Origin: Nitrospirota bacterium
GTDB lineage: Bacteria > Nitrospirota > Nitrospiria > Nitrospirales > Nitrospiraceae
Assembly: GCA_040755395.1 (NCBI GenBank)
Contig: JBFMAX010000004.1
Coordinates: 186,001 to 250,000, forward strand
Reading direction: 5' to 3'
Length of the DNA stretch: 64,000 bases
Positions 7,413-15,658 of the stretch are shown in pieces. The notes beneath the pieces were generated by a model. The model saw nothing but the letters and a program-made list of their open reading frames with translations. It searched no databases and was not told where the DNA came from. Each line of letters begins with the position of its first letter. Positions within the stretch are counted from its first letter, which is position 1. A program made the position numbers and the translations under genes.

Positions 7413-8027
7413 TCAGTTCGGCCGTGCAGCCGGGGTCGGGGTGGCCGCGCTGGAGGTAGGCGCGACGGTGAACCGCATCGTCCCGATCAACGACACCGGG
7501 CTCACCTGCTCGCCGACGTGGATCTCCACTTTGTACCGGCCGGGTTTCCAGCCGCCTTGGGGTGGGAACAGCTTGAGGTACCCGCTCTCATCTTCGGTGG
7601 CGATGTACACCGTGTCGCGGGTCAGCTCGACCGTGGGGTCGAGTCCGACAACCTCCTCGGGAAAGCAGACGCCGATGATCAGGAAGGACTGGTAGTGTTG
7701 ATGCAAACGAAACACGATGAACACCGGCTTGGAATCCGACCGGTATTCCGTGGTGGGGTTGATCGGGACGAATTCATTTTGCCGCCGGAAGCCCAGTTCC
7801 TCCTCGAACCCTTCCGTCATCTCAATGGATCGGAACATCCCCTCAGGAGGCGCGTCAAAGTTATAGGGTTTCACGTCCTCAAGCCGGTTTTGAAACTGGT
7901 CGATCGGCACGTTGCGCGTCAGCGGCAGATCTTCAGCCCAGCACACCGGCGCGGCGAACAACACGCTTGCAATGACCTGAATAAACGACCCGCCGGCCCC
8001 TCGCTTCGCGCCTCTCGCCATAATCAT
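7413..8027 (-). CDS. Exported hypothetical protein
   Basis: 204 residues from the ATG at 8027 (a second ATG lies 6 nt further in). A basic N-terminus and hydrophobic run ending VCWAED form a signal peptide. The mature protein looks beta-rich: GGWKPGRYKVEIHVGEQ near the C-terminus resembles an immunoglobulin-like strand pair seen in periplasmic proteins. The tail is Ala/Thr/Pro-rich. No family recognised. It is flanked by repeats on both sides and appears monocistronic. Confidence 0.6.
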   Translation of the reverse strand: MIMARGAKRGAGGSFIQVIASVLFAAPVCWAEDLPLTRNVPIDQFQNRLEDVKPYNFDAPPEGMFRSIEMTEGFEEELGFRRQNEFVPINPTTEYRSDSKPVFIVFRLHQHYQSFLIIGVCFPEEVVGLDPTVELTRDTVYIATEDESGYLKLFPPQGGWKPGRYKVEIHVGEQVSPVSLIGTMRFTVAPTSSAATPTPAARPN

Positions 8028-8076
8028 GTTGGTACACCCTGCCGATTATGGCTGTCAAGCAAGACACTAGCGATCA

Positions 8077-8240
8077 GTCCCCACCCTTTCTTCCCCCAAG
8101 TTGGGGGAGGGCTAGAGAGAGGGCTCGGTTGCGGCTCGCCGAAGGCATTTGTTAAAATTCGCTCCCGCCGCGGGCCGCGGGACTGGCGTGACGGGCTTGT
8201 CTCGCCATTCACGCGAGTCTCGCGCGTCACGCGTCACGTC
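8077..8240. repeat. Intergenic repeats: G-rich palindrome then ACGCGTCACG words
   Basis: 8077-8126 is a C-rich/G-rich palindrome around CCCCCAAGTTGGGGG. About 8190-8240 carries CACGCGAGTCTCGCGCGTCACGC-type words. Together they fill the divergent gap before the MidA-like gene. Confidence 0.6.
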
Positions 8241-8263
8241 CTTTGTCCGTGGCCGGGTGAGTC

Positions 8264-9712
8264 ATGCTGCAAGACCTCGACGCCCTGCCCCAACCGATCG
8301 GCGAGTATAAGCCGGTCGATCACTGGCAGGCCCATATCAACGACCTCTTCTATCGCCTCCGGGGCGATCAGCTCCGCAACTACTACCAAACCTTCGCCTC
8401 CGCCGACTACCGGCTCGCGCACGCGCTGGCGCAGGATTATTTCTCGCGGGTCTGCGCCCGCGAGAAAGTTCGAAGTTCGAAGTCCGAAGTTCGAAGTCCC
8501 AACCTCGACCCTCGACCCTCGAACCTGATCGTTCACGAATGGGGTCCCGGCAACGGCAACCTGGCGGCCTGCTTCCTGAGCCACCTGCAGCGCCTCGACA
8601 GCGAGGGGCGCGTCTATCCGAGGGTGCGCTATGTGTTGGTGGACACGCATCCGGCGACCCTGGAGCAGGCCAAGGCGCATCCCGACCTGGCGCCGCATCG
8701 GGATCGGGTGGACACGCTCTGCGCCGATGTGGCGAACCTGGCTTCGGTGAAGGACGGCACAGTCGATCGGATCATCTGCAACGAGCTGTGGAACGACCTG
8801 CCCACCAAACTGATGGCGAGAAAGGAAGGGGAAATCGAAGAGGAGCACCTCCGCCCCAACTTGAGCGAAGCGAAACACGCGCAGATCACGGACTGGTCGG
8901 GGTTCGTGCGGGCCTTCGACGCCAAGGACGCAGAAACCCTGAAGCAGTTCCCGCCGTTCTTTGAAGACATCATCTGGGAAAAGGAGTACCACAAGGTCGA
9001 GTGGAAGGACACGCCCTACCGCAAGACCATCGTCGAGTTCCTTAAGCAGATCGACGAGCAGGTGCTCGTGCCCGTGAATCTCGGCGCGTTCGCGACGCTG
9101 AAGGAAGCCAAGCGGATCCTCGCGCCGGACGCCGTCGGGTTCAGCAGCTTCGACGCCGGCGCGGCCGAGCTCAAGGTCTTGAACGACCCCGACAAGCCCT
9201 GCTACGGCCAGTTCGGCGGCCAATACAGCTTCATGATCAATTTCCCCTTGGTGGAGGCGGTGGCCAAACAGCTCGGCGTCGCCTCGGTCGTCGTGGAAGC
9301 CCAGCGGGAATTCGTCGGGCGCAGCCTGAACACCAACGTCATGACCCTCATGGACCTCCTGGCCGCCCATCCGTCCGCCGGGAAGAAGCTGGAGCCCTGG
9401 GAGCGGGACCGCCTGGTCATCAAGACGATCCGCGCGCTCAACGAGACGATCCAAAGCCCCTATGAGCGCAAGCTGGACTTCCCGATCCGCCCGGAAACGC
9501 CCCCCGAAGAACGGGAGACCCTGCAGGGGATCCTGCTCGCCTTGAAGAAGGACGGCGTGCCCGACACCGTCGCCTACCTCACGGAAGACGAACTCTATCG
9601 AGCCATCCCGGACCTGGAGGCGATCGGCTACGATCGGGAATCCATCCAAATGGCGCTCGAAGCTCCCCTCAGCGACATCGAGTATTTCCACCTGTTTTTC
9701 ACGCTGAAGTAG
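8264..9712 (+). CDS. MidA-type (DUF185-like) SAM-dependent methyltransferase with repeat-derived insert
   Basis: A 482-residue protein. The SAM-binding motif I is IVHEWGPGNGNLAA, and an acidic residue ends the second strand (YVLVDTHPATLEQA). This pattern matches SAM-dependent MidA-family arginine methyltransferases, whose mitochondrial member NDUFAF7 modifies a complex I subunit. Residues about 68-88 immediately before motif I are encoded by a GTTCGAAG-type repeat and interrupt the expected helix-to-strand link in frame. The C-terminal part (ETLQGILLALKKDGVPD onward) is extra relative to the core family and may be a helical appendage. Confidence 0.7.
   Translation: MLQDLDALPQPIGEYKPVDHWQAHINDLFYRLRGDQLRNYYQTFASADYRLAHALAQDYFSRVCAREKVRSSKSEVRSPNLDPRPSNLIVHEWGPGNGNLAACFLSHLQRLDSEGRVYPRVRYVLVDTHPATLEQAKAHPDLAPHRDRVDTLCADVANLASVKDGTVDRIICNELWNDLPTKLMARKEGEIEEEHLRPNLSEAKHAQITDWSGFVRAFDAKDAETLKQFPPFFEDIIWEKEYHKVEWKDTPYRKTIVEFLKQIDEQVLVPVNLGAFATLKEAKRILAPDAVGFSSFDAGAAELKVLNDPDKPCYGQFGGQYSFMINFPLVEAVAKQLGVASVVVEAQREFVGRSLNTNVMTLMDLLAAHPSAGKKLEPWERDRLVIKTIRALNETIQSPYERKLDFPIRPETPPEERETLQGILLALKKDGVPDTVAYLTEDELYRAIPDLEAIGYDRESIQMALEAPLSDIEYFHLFFTLK
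8466..8527. repeat. GTTCGAAG word repeat inside a CDS
   Basis: Tandem AAGTTCGAAGT/AAGTCCGAAGT words, then complementary CCCTCGACCCTCGAAC words, in frame inside the MidA-like gene. Related to 45594-45682. Confidence 0.75.
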
Positions 9713-9736
9713 CGCAGAGCCCCCTGACCATGATTG

Positions 9737-9770
9737 CTCTCCCCACTGGGGAGAGGGCAAGGGAGAGGGG
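9737..9770. repeat. C-rich/G-rich palindrome
   Basis: CTCTCCCCACTGGGGAGAG hairpin followed by GGCAAGGGAGAGGGGG, just after the MidA-like stop; may double as a terminator. The rest of 9771-9993 shows no gene. Confidence 0.6.
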
Positions 9771-9993
9771 GCTCTGCGCTCCCCGCTGCTCACCCAAAAC
9801 ACGGAACCTCAAGAAACTCCTTGACTATTTGGGAAAACTTTTATAGCCTCACCCCCGTTCGTGTAGGAAAAGTCCCTCCTTCGCGTGAAGGAACCGACGG
9901 TTGACCGCTACGCGAACGGACGGTGGGTACCCGAGGGACGCTGAAGAACACAGCAACGACGACACTCACGGAAGAGAAAAATACAGGCACGCG

Positions 9994-10299
9994 ATGTTCG
10001 GTTCGTTCGGCTGGATGGAATTGCTGCTGATCTTGATCATCGTGCTGATTATTTTCGGCGCGGGCAAGATTCCGCAGCTCGGCGAAGGGTTGGGCAAGGC
10101 GATCAAGGGATTCAAGAAGTCCGTCAACGAGCCGGACGCGATCGACGTGACGGCGCAGGCGGACCAGGCGCAGGCCACCCAACCGGCCCAACCGAACCAG
10201 ATTGCCCAGACACAGGCCGCGCCGGCGCAGCAGTCCCAAGCGCCGCCGCAACCCGGCGTGTCAACTCCCCAGCCGACGGAACAGCAGAAGCAGGCGTGA
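9994..10299 (+). CDS. tatA: Sec-independent protein translocase TatA, copy 1
   Basis: 101 residues. [43 protein letters not shown] shows the TatA pattern: short N-terminus, one membrane helix, FG hinge, then an amphipathic helix. The polar tail is Gln/Ala/Pro-rich and disordered. TatA oligomerises at the inner membrane to form the path for folded twin-arginine substrates. Upstream codons of the frame were rejected because the TatA domain starts at MFG. A second TatA follows 105 bp downstream; no TatC gene is in the window. Confidence 0.9.
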   Translation: MFGSFGWMELLLILIIVLIIFGAGKIPQLGEGLGKAIKGFKKSVNEPDAIDVTAQADQAQATQPAQPNQIAQTQAAPAQQSQAPPQPGVSTPQPTEQQKQA

Positions 10300-10346
10300 G
10301 GGGGAAGGGGTGAGGGGGAAGGCGGTAAGACCCGGGAGACATCACC

Positions 10347-10392
10347 GCACGTTTCACGCATCACGCATGACGCATCACGCATCACGCATAAC
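10347..10392. repeat. ACGCATCACG word repeat between the tatA genes
   Basis: Near-perfect iteration of GACGCATCACGCATCACGC. The gap also carries a GTGAGGGGGAAGG tract of the G-rich family. Confidence 0.65.
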
Positions 10393-10403
10393 GGTCTCTA
10401 AAG

Positions 10404-10700
10404 ATGTTCGGCCTCGGCGCGGGCGAGATTCTCATCATTTTGATCATCGCCTTTCTGTTGTTCGGGCCCAAGCAATTGCCTGAAGTCGGCCGGCAGGTCG
10501 GCAAAGCGGTCAAGGGCTTCAAGGAAACGGCGGACGATCTCCGGAAGACGGTCGAGCCGGAGATCAACCTGATCCAGCAGGAAGTCAAGATGGTCGAGCA
10601 GGACTTCGAAGCCTCGATGAAAGAAGCCGAGGAGGAGATCAACGCGGCGACCGATCCGTCAAAAGCGGCGAACAGCGAACAGAAAACAGCGAATACCTGA
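10404..10700 (+). CDS. tatA: Sec-independent protein translocase TatA/TatB, copy 2
   Basis: 98 residues. MFGLGAGEILIILIIAFLLFGPKQLPEVG has the FGPKxLPE hinge of TatA/TatB, followed by a longer acidic amphipathic helix (ADDLRKTVEPEINLIQQEVK). The longer charged helix could mean a TatB-like role, but a conserved Glu typical of TatB is not clear. The last dozen codons (about AANSEQKTANT) read through an AACAGCGAAT-type repeat, so the C-terminus is repeat-derived. Pairs with copy 1 upstream. Confidence 0.85.
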   Translation: MFGLGAGEILIILIIAFLLFGPKQLPEVGRQVGKAVKGFKETADDLRKTVEPEINLIQQEVKMVEQDFEASMKEAEEEINAATDPSKAANSEQKTANT

Positions 10701-10701
10701 C

Positions 10702-10830
10702 CCCTCCCTCACCCCAACCCTCTCCCACGGCGGGAGAGGGATTTCTGCTCGTTCCCTCTCCCACGGGGGGAGGGTGTTGTGCTTATTCCCTCTCCCCGGG
10801 CGGGAGAGGGTCAGGGTGAGGGGGAAACTC
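10702..10830. repeat. Triple C-rich/G-rich palindrome
   Basis: Three consecutive hairpins of the form CCCTCTCCC-xxxx-GGGAGAGGG framed by CCCTCACCC and GGGTGAGGG. It is the clearest instance of the family; one or more may terminate tatA transcription. Confidence 0.8.
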
Positions 10831-10865
10831 AGCACTCATCACTCAGCACTCTTCAAGGAAGGGAG

Positions 10866-10955
10866 GTGACGCGAACTGAAAAGCGAACAGCAAATAGCAA
10901 AGAGCGCCGGTTTCCTTCGCTGCGTGCTACTAGCTGCTCGCTCCTAGCTTTTCTT
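10866..10955. repeat. GCGAATAGC word repeat (imperfect inverted arms)
   Basis: AAAAGCGAACAGCAAATAGCAAAGAG words on the left, and complementary TACTAGCTGCTCGCTCCTAGC words on the right. Completes the 10701-11125 gap, in which I see no gene. Confidence 0.55.
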
Positions 10956-11125
10956 GATGAACGGAGGCGTGGGCACACTCGCCTCCGAGCGACACGTCGC
11001 AGAAAAACAACACGGACGTTGCATCGTAGTGGGATTGGCGCGAGGCACGTGGCTAGAGGCGAGAGGGCAGATGCCCCGAGCCCCGAGCCGCTCGCCCCGG
11101 GCCGATAATGAACAGGAGGAACACT

Positions 11126-12832
11126 ATGAGAACCATCCATGGACGGACGCGGTGGTTGCGGTTTGCGATCGCCGCTGGGGCGGCCATCCTGGCCGCCGGG
11201 CTCCAGGGTTTCATCTTTCCCGCCTTCGCCGGCTACGAACTCCCGCCGGGCGAACGCATCACCAACCTCCCGCACATCCCGCGGTCCATGCCGCAAAAGG
11301 AAGCCTACGAGATCTACGATCCGGTCATCGGCCGGAACTTCGATCTCAAGAACCTCTGGATGCGCGCCGACCTGCGCGTCAGGCCGGAGTTTAGAAACGG
11401 CGTCTGCTTCGGCGGCGGCGCGCCGGCGGGGGGAGCCTGTAACGGGTTTGCTGGCGGACAGGCCGGTCGCGCGAATCTCGGCAGAGGCGCCAACGACTTC
11501 TACGTGCAACAGTGGGTGCGCCTCGGCATCGGCTATGACCTCTCCCCGGACGTGAACTTCTATTTTGAGATCATCGACGCGGCGACCTGGGGCGGAAACG
11601 GGAACCCGAACAACGCCGGGAACGGCGGTGACCCGCTGAACCATGCTTGCGGCGCCTTCAATGCCACTGGTCCTGCGACGACCGCCGCACAATCGAACTG
11701 CCGACTCGGAGTCCGTGCTGCCTATGTGTTGATTCGGAACCTGGCCGGCATCCAGGGCCTGAGCGTGAAGGCCGGCCGGCAATATGTCATCTTTGGGAAC
11801 CACTCCCTGTTCGGCCACTTCGACTGGGCGAACACCGGCTACTCCCATGACGGCATCATGTTCGCCTACCAGACCAAGGCCTTCGACTCGTACTTCGGGT
11901 GGTTCCGGAATGCTGAAACTGATATCGTGCAAGGCGCGCCGGTTGGCAGCTTGGCTGGAAACGTCGCTGGAACTGCTGGAGCCGGCCGACCGGACGGTGG
12001 TGGCGATGTCGACATGTTCATTTTCTACAACCAGATCAAGACGGTCCCGGGCTTCCTGATCGAGCCCTACTATGTTCTGTACAGCAACAACCTCCACGAG
12101 TCCCTGAATACGGCTCAGGGTATGGGTACGCCCAAGAAGTCGTCCCAACTCCGCCATATGATCGGGAACCGGATCGAAATGCGGAAGGGCAACTTCGACT
12201 TCATCAACGAGACCGCGTGGCAATTCGGTTCTATGGCGGACGGGCTCGGGGCAGACAACAACCGGAACGTCAAGATCAATGCCTGGGCGACCCGGAATTG
12301 GGTGGGCTACACCATCTATGAAAATAAAATGAAGCCGCGCTTCGCCGCCGGGTTCGATTACGCCTCCGGCGACGGCGACGCCAACTGTTCAGTCGGTGGA
12401 GCGGCTCAAGCTGGCTACTCCTGCGCGAGCGCAGGCGGCACCTTCGAAAACTTCTTCCCGACCAACCACATCCACATGGGCTACATGGACATCATGGCGT
12501 GGAAGAACATGGTGATGCCGCAGGGCAACTTCCAGTTCCGGCCCACCGCGCGGGACCATTTCGAGATTTGGTATTCGCACATGCGGCTGGCCAGCGCCAG
12601 GGACAACTGGTACCGCGCGGCCCAGGGCCCGTATGTCTTTTCGCGGAGTGACAACACCGCCAATCACATCGGCGACGAGGTGGACTTCACCTGGACGCGG
12701 ATGTTCGCCGACGGCAAGGTGGCCTTCCAGGCGACCTACGGCCACATGTTCACCGGCTCCTATATCGCCAAGAACCTGGGCACCAGCGCCGATCAGACCT
12801 GGGGCTTCGTGCAGTTGTGGATGAATTTCTAG
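11126..12832 (+). CDS. Large outer-membrane beta-barrel porin, alginate-export (AlgE-like) family, paralogue 1
   Basis: 568 residues. The ATG at 11126 follows AGGAGGAACACT. A signal peptide ends near PAFAG; the mature part is rich in aromatic, alternating beta strands and ends with Phe (FVQLWMNF), the usual outer-membrane insertion signature. The overall type matches 'alginate export family' porins that are common outside alginate producers, so the substrate is unknown. About 75% similar by eye to the gene at 13698-15395, including blocks such as YELPPGERITNLPHIPRSMP. The two most different segments are surface-loop-like (Gly/Asn/Ala-rich stretches around residues 100-200). Confidence 0.8.
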   Translation: MRTIHGRTRWLRFAIAAGAAILAAGLQGFIFPAFAGYELPPGERITNLPHIPRSMPQKEAYEIYDPVIGRNFDLKNLWMRADLRVRPEFRNGVCFGGGAPAGGACNGFAGGQAGRANLGRGANDFYVQQWVRLGIGYDLSPDVNFYFEIIDAATWGGNGNPNNAGNGGDPLNHACGAFNATGPATTAAQSNCRLGVRAAYVLIRNLAGIQGLSVKAGRQYVIFGNHSLFGHFDWANTGYSHDGIMFAYQTKAFDSYFGWFRNAETDIVQGAPVGSLAGNVAGTAGAGRPDGGGDVDMFIFYNQIKTVPGFLIEPYYVLYSNNLHESLNTAQGMGTPKKSSQLRHMIGNRIEMRKGNFDFINETAWQFGSMADGLGADNNRNVKINAWATRNWVGYTIYENKMKPRFAAGFDYASGDGDANCSVGGAAQAGYSCASAGGTFENFFPTNHIHMGYMDIMAWKNMVMPQGNFQFRPTARDHFEIWYSHMRLASARDNWYRAAQGPYVFSRSDNTANHIGDEVDFTWTRMFADGKVAFQATYGHMFTGSYIAKNLGTSADQTWGFVQLWMNF

Positions 12833-12835
12833 CGG

Positions 12836-12935
12836 CAAGATGCAAGCTAACAGCGAGCAGCAAATAGCCAAGAGCAAATAGCCAAGAGCAAATAGCTCTG
12901 AAGCTGTTAGCTGCTCGCTACCAGCTACTCGCTAA
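12836..12935. repeat. GCGAATAGC word repeat with inverted arms
   Basis: Left arm: CTAACAGCGAGCAGCAAATAGCC and AAGAGCAAATAG words. Right arm: GCTGTTAGCTGCTCGC words. They form a long imperfect hairpin between the porin and the next gene. Confidence 0.7.
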
Positions 12936-12950
12936 CAAAGGAGACCAACC

Positions 12951-13373
12951 ATGAACAAACTGACGGGAGTGACGCTGGGCGTCGCCGCCCTGGCGTTGTG
13001 GGCTTTGCCGTCGGTGGCTCAGGCCCAGCTTGCCGAGGTCAACGAGGCGATCAAGGTGTTGACCGACTATCCGGGCAAGGGTCAGCGGGCCACGGCCTTT
13101 CAGACGGCTGACGATTTCACGAAGACGTGGGGCGCGGACGTGCGGAATATCGACAAGGCGGCCGGCCTGCTCCAGGACGCGCTGAACAAGACCACCGATG
13201 CGCAAGCCAGGGCTCAACTGGACCTGGCGGTGGATTACGCCAAGGCGCGGCTGCATAAGGAGGCGCGGCTCTCCGCACAGGGCGCGCTCTTCTATCTTTG
13301 TAAGCAGGCCGGCGGACAACCGGCCGATGTCTGCGACAAGGTGCCGAAGAAAGGCAGCTACGTGGCGCCGTGA
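12951..13373 (+). CDS. Small secreted hypothetical protein
   Basis: 140 residues with a ribosome site AAAGGAGACC before the ATG. A Sec signal peptide ends VAQAQ at about residue 26. The mature protein is helical (AIKVLTDYPGKG, AQARAQLDLAVDYAKARL) with two cysteines near the C-terminus (CKQ and CDK). No family recognised. It lies between two paralogous porins in the same orientation and is followed by a strong intrinsic terminator, so it may be co-expressed with the first porin. Confidence 0.7.
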   Translation: MNKLTGVTLGVAALALWALPSVAQAQLAEVNEAIKVLTDYPGKGQRATAFQTADDFTKTWGADVRNIDKAAGLLQDALNKTTDAQARAQLDLAVDYAKARLHKEARLSAQGALFYLCKQAGGQPADVCDKVPKKGSYVAP

Positions 13374-13380
13374 GGAGTTC

Positions 13381-13432
13381 CCCTCACCGTCCCCGCTCCC
13401 CCCGCCCGCGTGGGAGAGGGATAGGGTGAGGG
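13381..13432. repeat. C-rich/G-rich palindrome
   Basis: CCCTCACCGTCCCCGC against GTGGGAGAGGGATAGGGTGAGGGG, directly after the small secreted protein gene. Confidence 0.65.
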
Positions 13433-13450
13433 GAACGCGAGTGTGAAGAG

Positions 13451-13491
13451 TCCCCGCTGGGGATCACAGGATGCTCAGCGGGGATTTTTTT
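13451..13491 (+). terminator. Intrinsic terminator
   Basis: TCCCCGCTG (13451-13459) pairs with CAGCGGGGA (13476-13484), followed by seven T. Ends the porin/secreted-protein unit on the plus strand. Confidence 0.85.
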
Positions 13492-13512
13492 GTGCCCCTG
13501 TGGAGAAACGGG

Positions 13513-13660
13513 GGTACCCTCACCCCGGCCCTCGACCCTTTTCGCCGCTTGCGCGAGGGCGATCTTTCCGGGGACCCTCTCCCCTGGTGCGCGAGAGCGT
13601 TCCTTCCCACGACCCTCCCCCCCCCCGCGTGGGAGAGGGATAGGGTGAGGGGGAGGGGGG
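13513..13660. repeat. C-rich/G-rich palindromes before the second porin
   Basis: Two stacked palindromes of the CCCTCACCCC / GGGTGAGGGG family, the second with a run of ten C. They fill the leader region of the second porin gene. Confidence 0.65.
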
Positions 13661-13697
13661 AGTGAAGGTGACGAATACAGGAGATCGAATACACGTG

Positions 13698-15395
13698 ATG
13701 ACGAGAAAAGGAATCCGAGTGTTCGGGAAGATGGTTCTCTTCTTGCCGCTGATCACCTGCTGGCTTGTCAATCTGCCGGCGGTCTCTTTTGCCCATTACG
13801 AACTTCCCCCCGGCGAACGCATCACGAATCTTCCGCACATCCCGCGCTCCATGCCCCAGAAAGAGGCCTATGAACTCTACGATCCGGTCATCGGCCGGAA
13901 CTTCGACCTCAAGAATTTCTGGATCCGCGCCGACCTGCGCGTGCGGCCCGAATGGCGGAACGGCGTCTGTTTCGGCGGCGGCGCGCCGGCCGGGGGCGTC
14001 TGCAACACGTTCAATCCGGCCGCGGGCACGGCCAACCGCGCCAATGCCGGCAAAGGCGCGAACGACTTCTACGTCCAGCAGTGGACGCGGCTCGGGATCG
14101 GCTATGACCTCTCGCCGGACGTCAATTTCTATTTTGAGATCATCGACTCGGCGGTGTGGGGTGGGAACGGCAATCCGGCCAATGCTGGGAACGGGGGCGA
14201 TCCGTTGAACCACAACTGCTCGAGCGTCGCGGTGGGGGCCTGTCGGCTCGGTATCCGCGCCGGCTATGTGCTGATCCGGAACCTGGCCGGGGTGCAAGGC
14301 CTGAGCATGAAGGTCGGCCGGCAATATGTCGTCTTCGGCAACCACTCCCTCTTCGGCCACTTCGACTGGGCCAACACCGGCTACTCGCACGATGGCGTGA
14401 TGGTCAAATACTCGACCAAGGCCTTTGACACGTACGTCGGCTGGTTCCGCAGCGCGGAGACCGATCTGGCACAGGCGGCCCCCGTCGGGAGCCTCGCCGC
14501 CAACGTCGTCGGGGCCGGTGGCGGCCGGCCGGATGGGTCGTCGGATGCCGACTGGTTCATCGTCTACAATCAGATCAAGACCGTGCCCGGCTTTCTGATC
14601 GAGCCGTACTACGTGTTCTACAGCAACAATCTGCACGAGTCGGCGAACAGCGGCTTCGGGTTGGGGACGCCCAAGCACGCGTCGCAACTGCGCCACATGG
14701 TGGGGATGCGTACCGAAATGCGCAAGGGCAATTGGGACTTCATCAACGAGACGGCCTGGCAATTCGGCCGCATGGCGGACGGGCTGGGCGCGGACAACCA
14801 GCGGAACCTGACCATCAACGCCTGGGCGACCCGCAACTGGCTCGGCTACACCTGGTTCGGGCTGGCATGGAAACCGCGCTTCGCCGTGGGCTTTGATTAT
14901 GCCTCCGGCGACGGCAACGCCAACTGCGCGGTGGCCGCGAACTCCGGGAACCAACTGGCCGCGCCGACCGCCTCAGCCGGCTACGCGTGCCGCAGCGCGA
15001 ACACGTTCGAGAACTTCTTTCCCACGAACTACATCCACGCCGGCTACATGCTGAACGCCGCCTGGCGGAATTCGGTTCAGCCGCAGGTCAACCTGCAAGC
15101 TCGCCCGACGCGACGGGACCATGTGGAATTCTGGGGGCAACGGCACTACCTCGCGAACGCGCGCGACAATTGGTATCGCGGCGCGCAGGGTCCGCTCGTC
15201 TTCTCCGCAGCCGGCAATACAATCAACCATGTCGGCGACGAGGTCGATTTCGCCTGGACGCACATGTTCGCCGACGGCAAGGTGTCGGTCACCGCGACCT
15301 ACGGGCATTTCTTCATAGGCGACTATGTCCGCCAAAACCTCGGCACCAATGCCGACCAGGATTGGGGCATCCTGCAACTCTGGATGAATTTCTAG
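13698..15395 (+). CDS. Large outer-membrane beta-barrel porin, alginate-export (AlgE-like) family, paralogue 2
   Basis: 565 residues, start at ATG 13698 (GTG at 13695 is also possible; AGGAG lies 11-14 nt upstream). The signal peptide ends near VSFAHYELPPGE, and the barrel ends ILQLWMNF. It is a clear tandem paralogue of 11126-12832 with shared blocks throughout, diverging in loops and in the signal sequence. The stop codon TAG is also the first three bases of a 39-bp REP-like tandem repeat, so the repeat is inserted flush with the gene end. Confidence 0.8.
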   Translation: MTRKGIRVFGKMVLFLPLITCWLVNLPAVSFAHYELPPGERITNLPHIPRSMPQKEAYELYDPVIGRNFDLKNFWIRADLRVRPEWRNGVCFGGGAPAGGVCNTFNPAAGTANRANAGKGANDFYVQQWTRLGIGYDLSPDVNFYFEIIDSAVWGGNGNPANAGNGGDPLNHNCSSVAVGACRLGIRAGYVLIRNLAGVQGLSMKVGRQYVVFGNHSLFGHFDWANTGYSHDGVMVKYSTKAFDTYVGWFRSAETDLAQAAPVGSLAANVVGAGGGRPDGSSDADWFIVYNQIKTVPGFLIEPYYVFYSNNLHESANSGFGLGTPKHASQLRHMVGMRTEMRKGNWDFINETAWQFGRMADGLGADNQRNLTINAWATRNWLGYTWFGLAWKPRFAVGFDYASGDGNANCAVAANSGNQLAAPTASAGYACRSANTFENFFPTNYIHAGYMLNAAWRNSVQPQVNLQARPTRRDHVEFWGQRHYLANARDNWYRGAQGPLVFSAAGNTINHVGDEVDFAWTHMFADGKVSVTATYGHFFIGDYVRQNLGTNADQDWGILQLWMNF

Positions 15396-15470
15396 AGCAA
15401 GAAAAGGGGTCGGGAGTCTTTTCTTGACATTTAGAGCAAGAAAAGGGGTCGGGAGTCTTTTCTTGACATT
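15393..15470. repeat. Tandem 39-bp units of the GGGGTCGGGAGTCTTT element
   Basis: Two perfect direct 39-bp units, 15393-15431 and 15432-15470, each TAGAGCAAG..GGGGTCGGGAGTCTTTT..GACATT. The AAGAAAA and TTTTCTT ends form an inverted pair within each unit. The first unit provides the stop codon of the porin. Confidence 0.9.
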
Positions 15471-15559
15471 TCTCCTCCGCATTGCATTCCCGGAGGGCAC
15501 CCATTGCTCTTCTGCGGCAATGGGCCTAGTTCATGGATGATGCGGGCGGGGAGAGAGGG

Positions 15560-15658
15560 TTAGCGCTTGGCTTTGTGAGAATCGTGCCTGTAAACCAAAT
15601 AAATGCCGACAAGCCCGACGACGATCATCAGGAGAAAAAACCATTCAAGGTTCGTCAT
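15560..15658 (-). CDS. Single-pass membrane microprotein
   Basis: A 32-residue ORF, MTNLEWFFLLMIVVGLVGIY then LVYRHDSHKAKR. It is one clean transmembrane helix with a basic tail, in positive-inside form. The ATG at 15658 is preceded by GGGAGGA (14 nt spacing) and overlaps the last codons of the 76-residue membrane ORF at 15645-15875, which suggests coupling. No family recognised; the short length limits confidence. Confidence 0.5.
   Translation of the reverse strand: MTNLEWFFLLMIVVGLVGIYLVYRHDSHKAKR

Noticed and set aside
8234-9802. 522-codon minus frame opposite the MidA-like gene
   Set aside because: Shadow of the plus gene in GC-rich DNA; composition is Val/Leu/Gly/Arg-heavy with no known motifs.
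10702-10830. CRISPR-like spacing of repeated palindromes
   Set aside because: Units are themselves palindromic and differ in length; spacers are short and repeat-like, and no cas genes are present.
13464-14954. 496-codon minus frame opposite the second porin (and a similar one opposite the first)
   Set aside because: Mirror of the porin codons; the same shadow appears for both paralogues, showing it follows codon use only.
11126-15395. Specific alginate export function for the AlgE-like porins
   Set aside because: No alginate biosynthesis genes nearby; the family is broad, so only porin is claimed.
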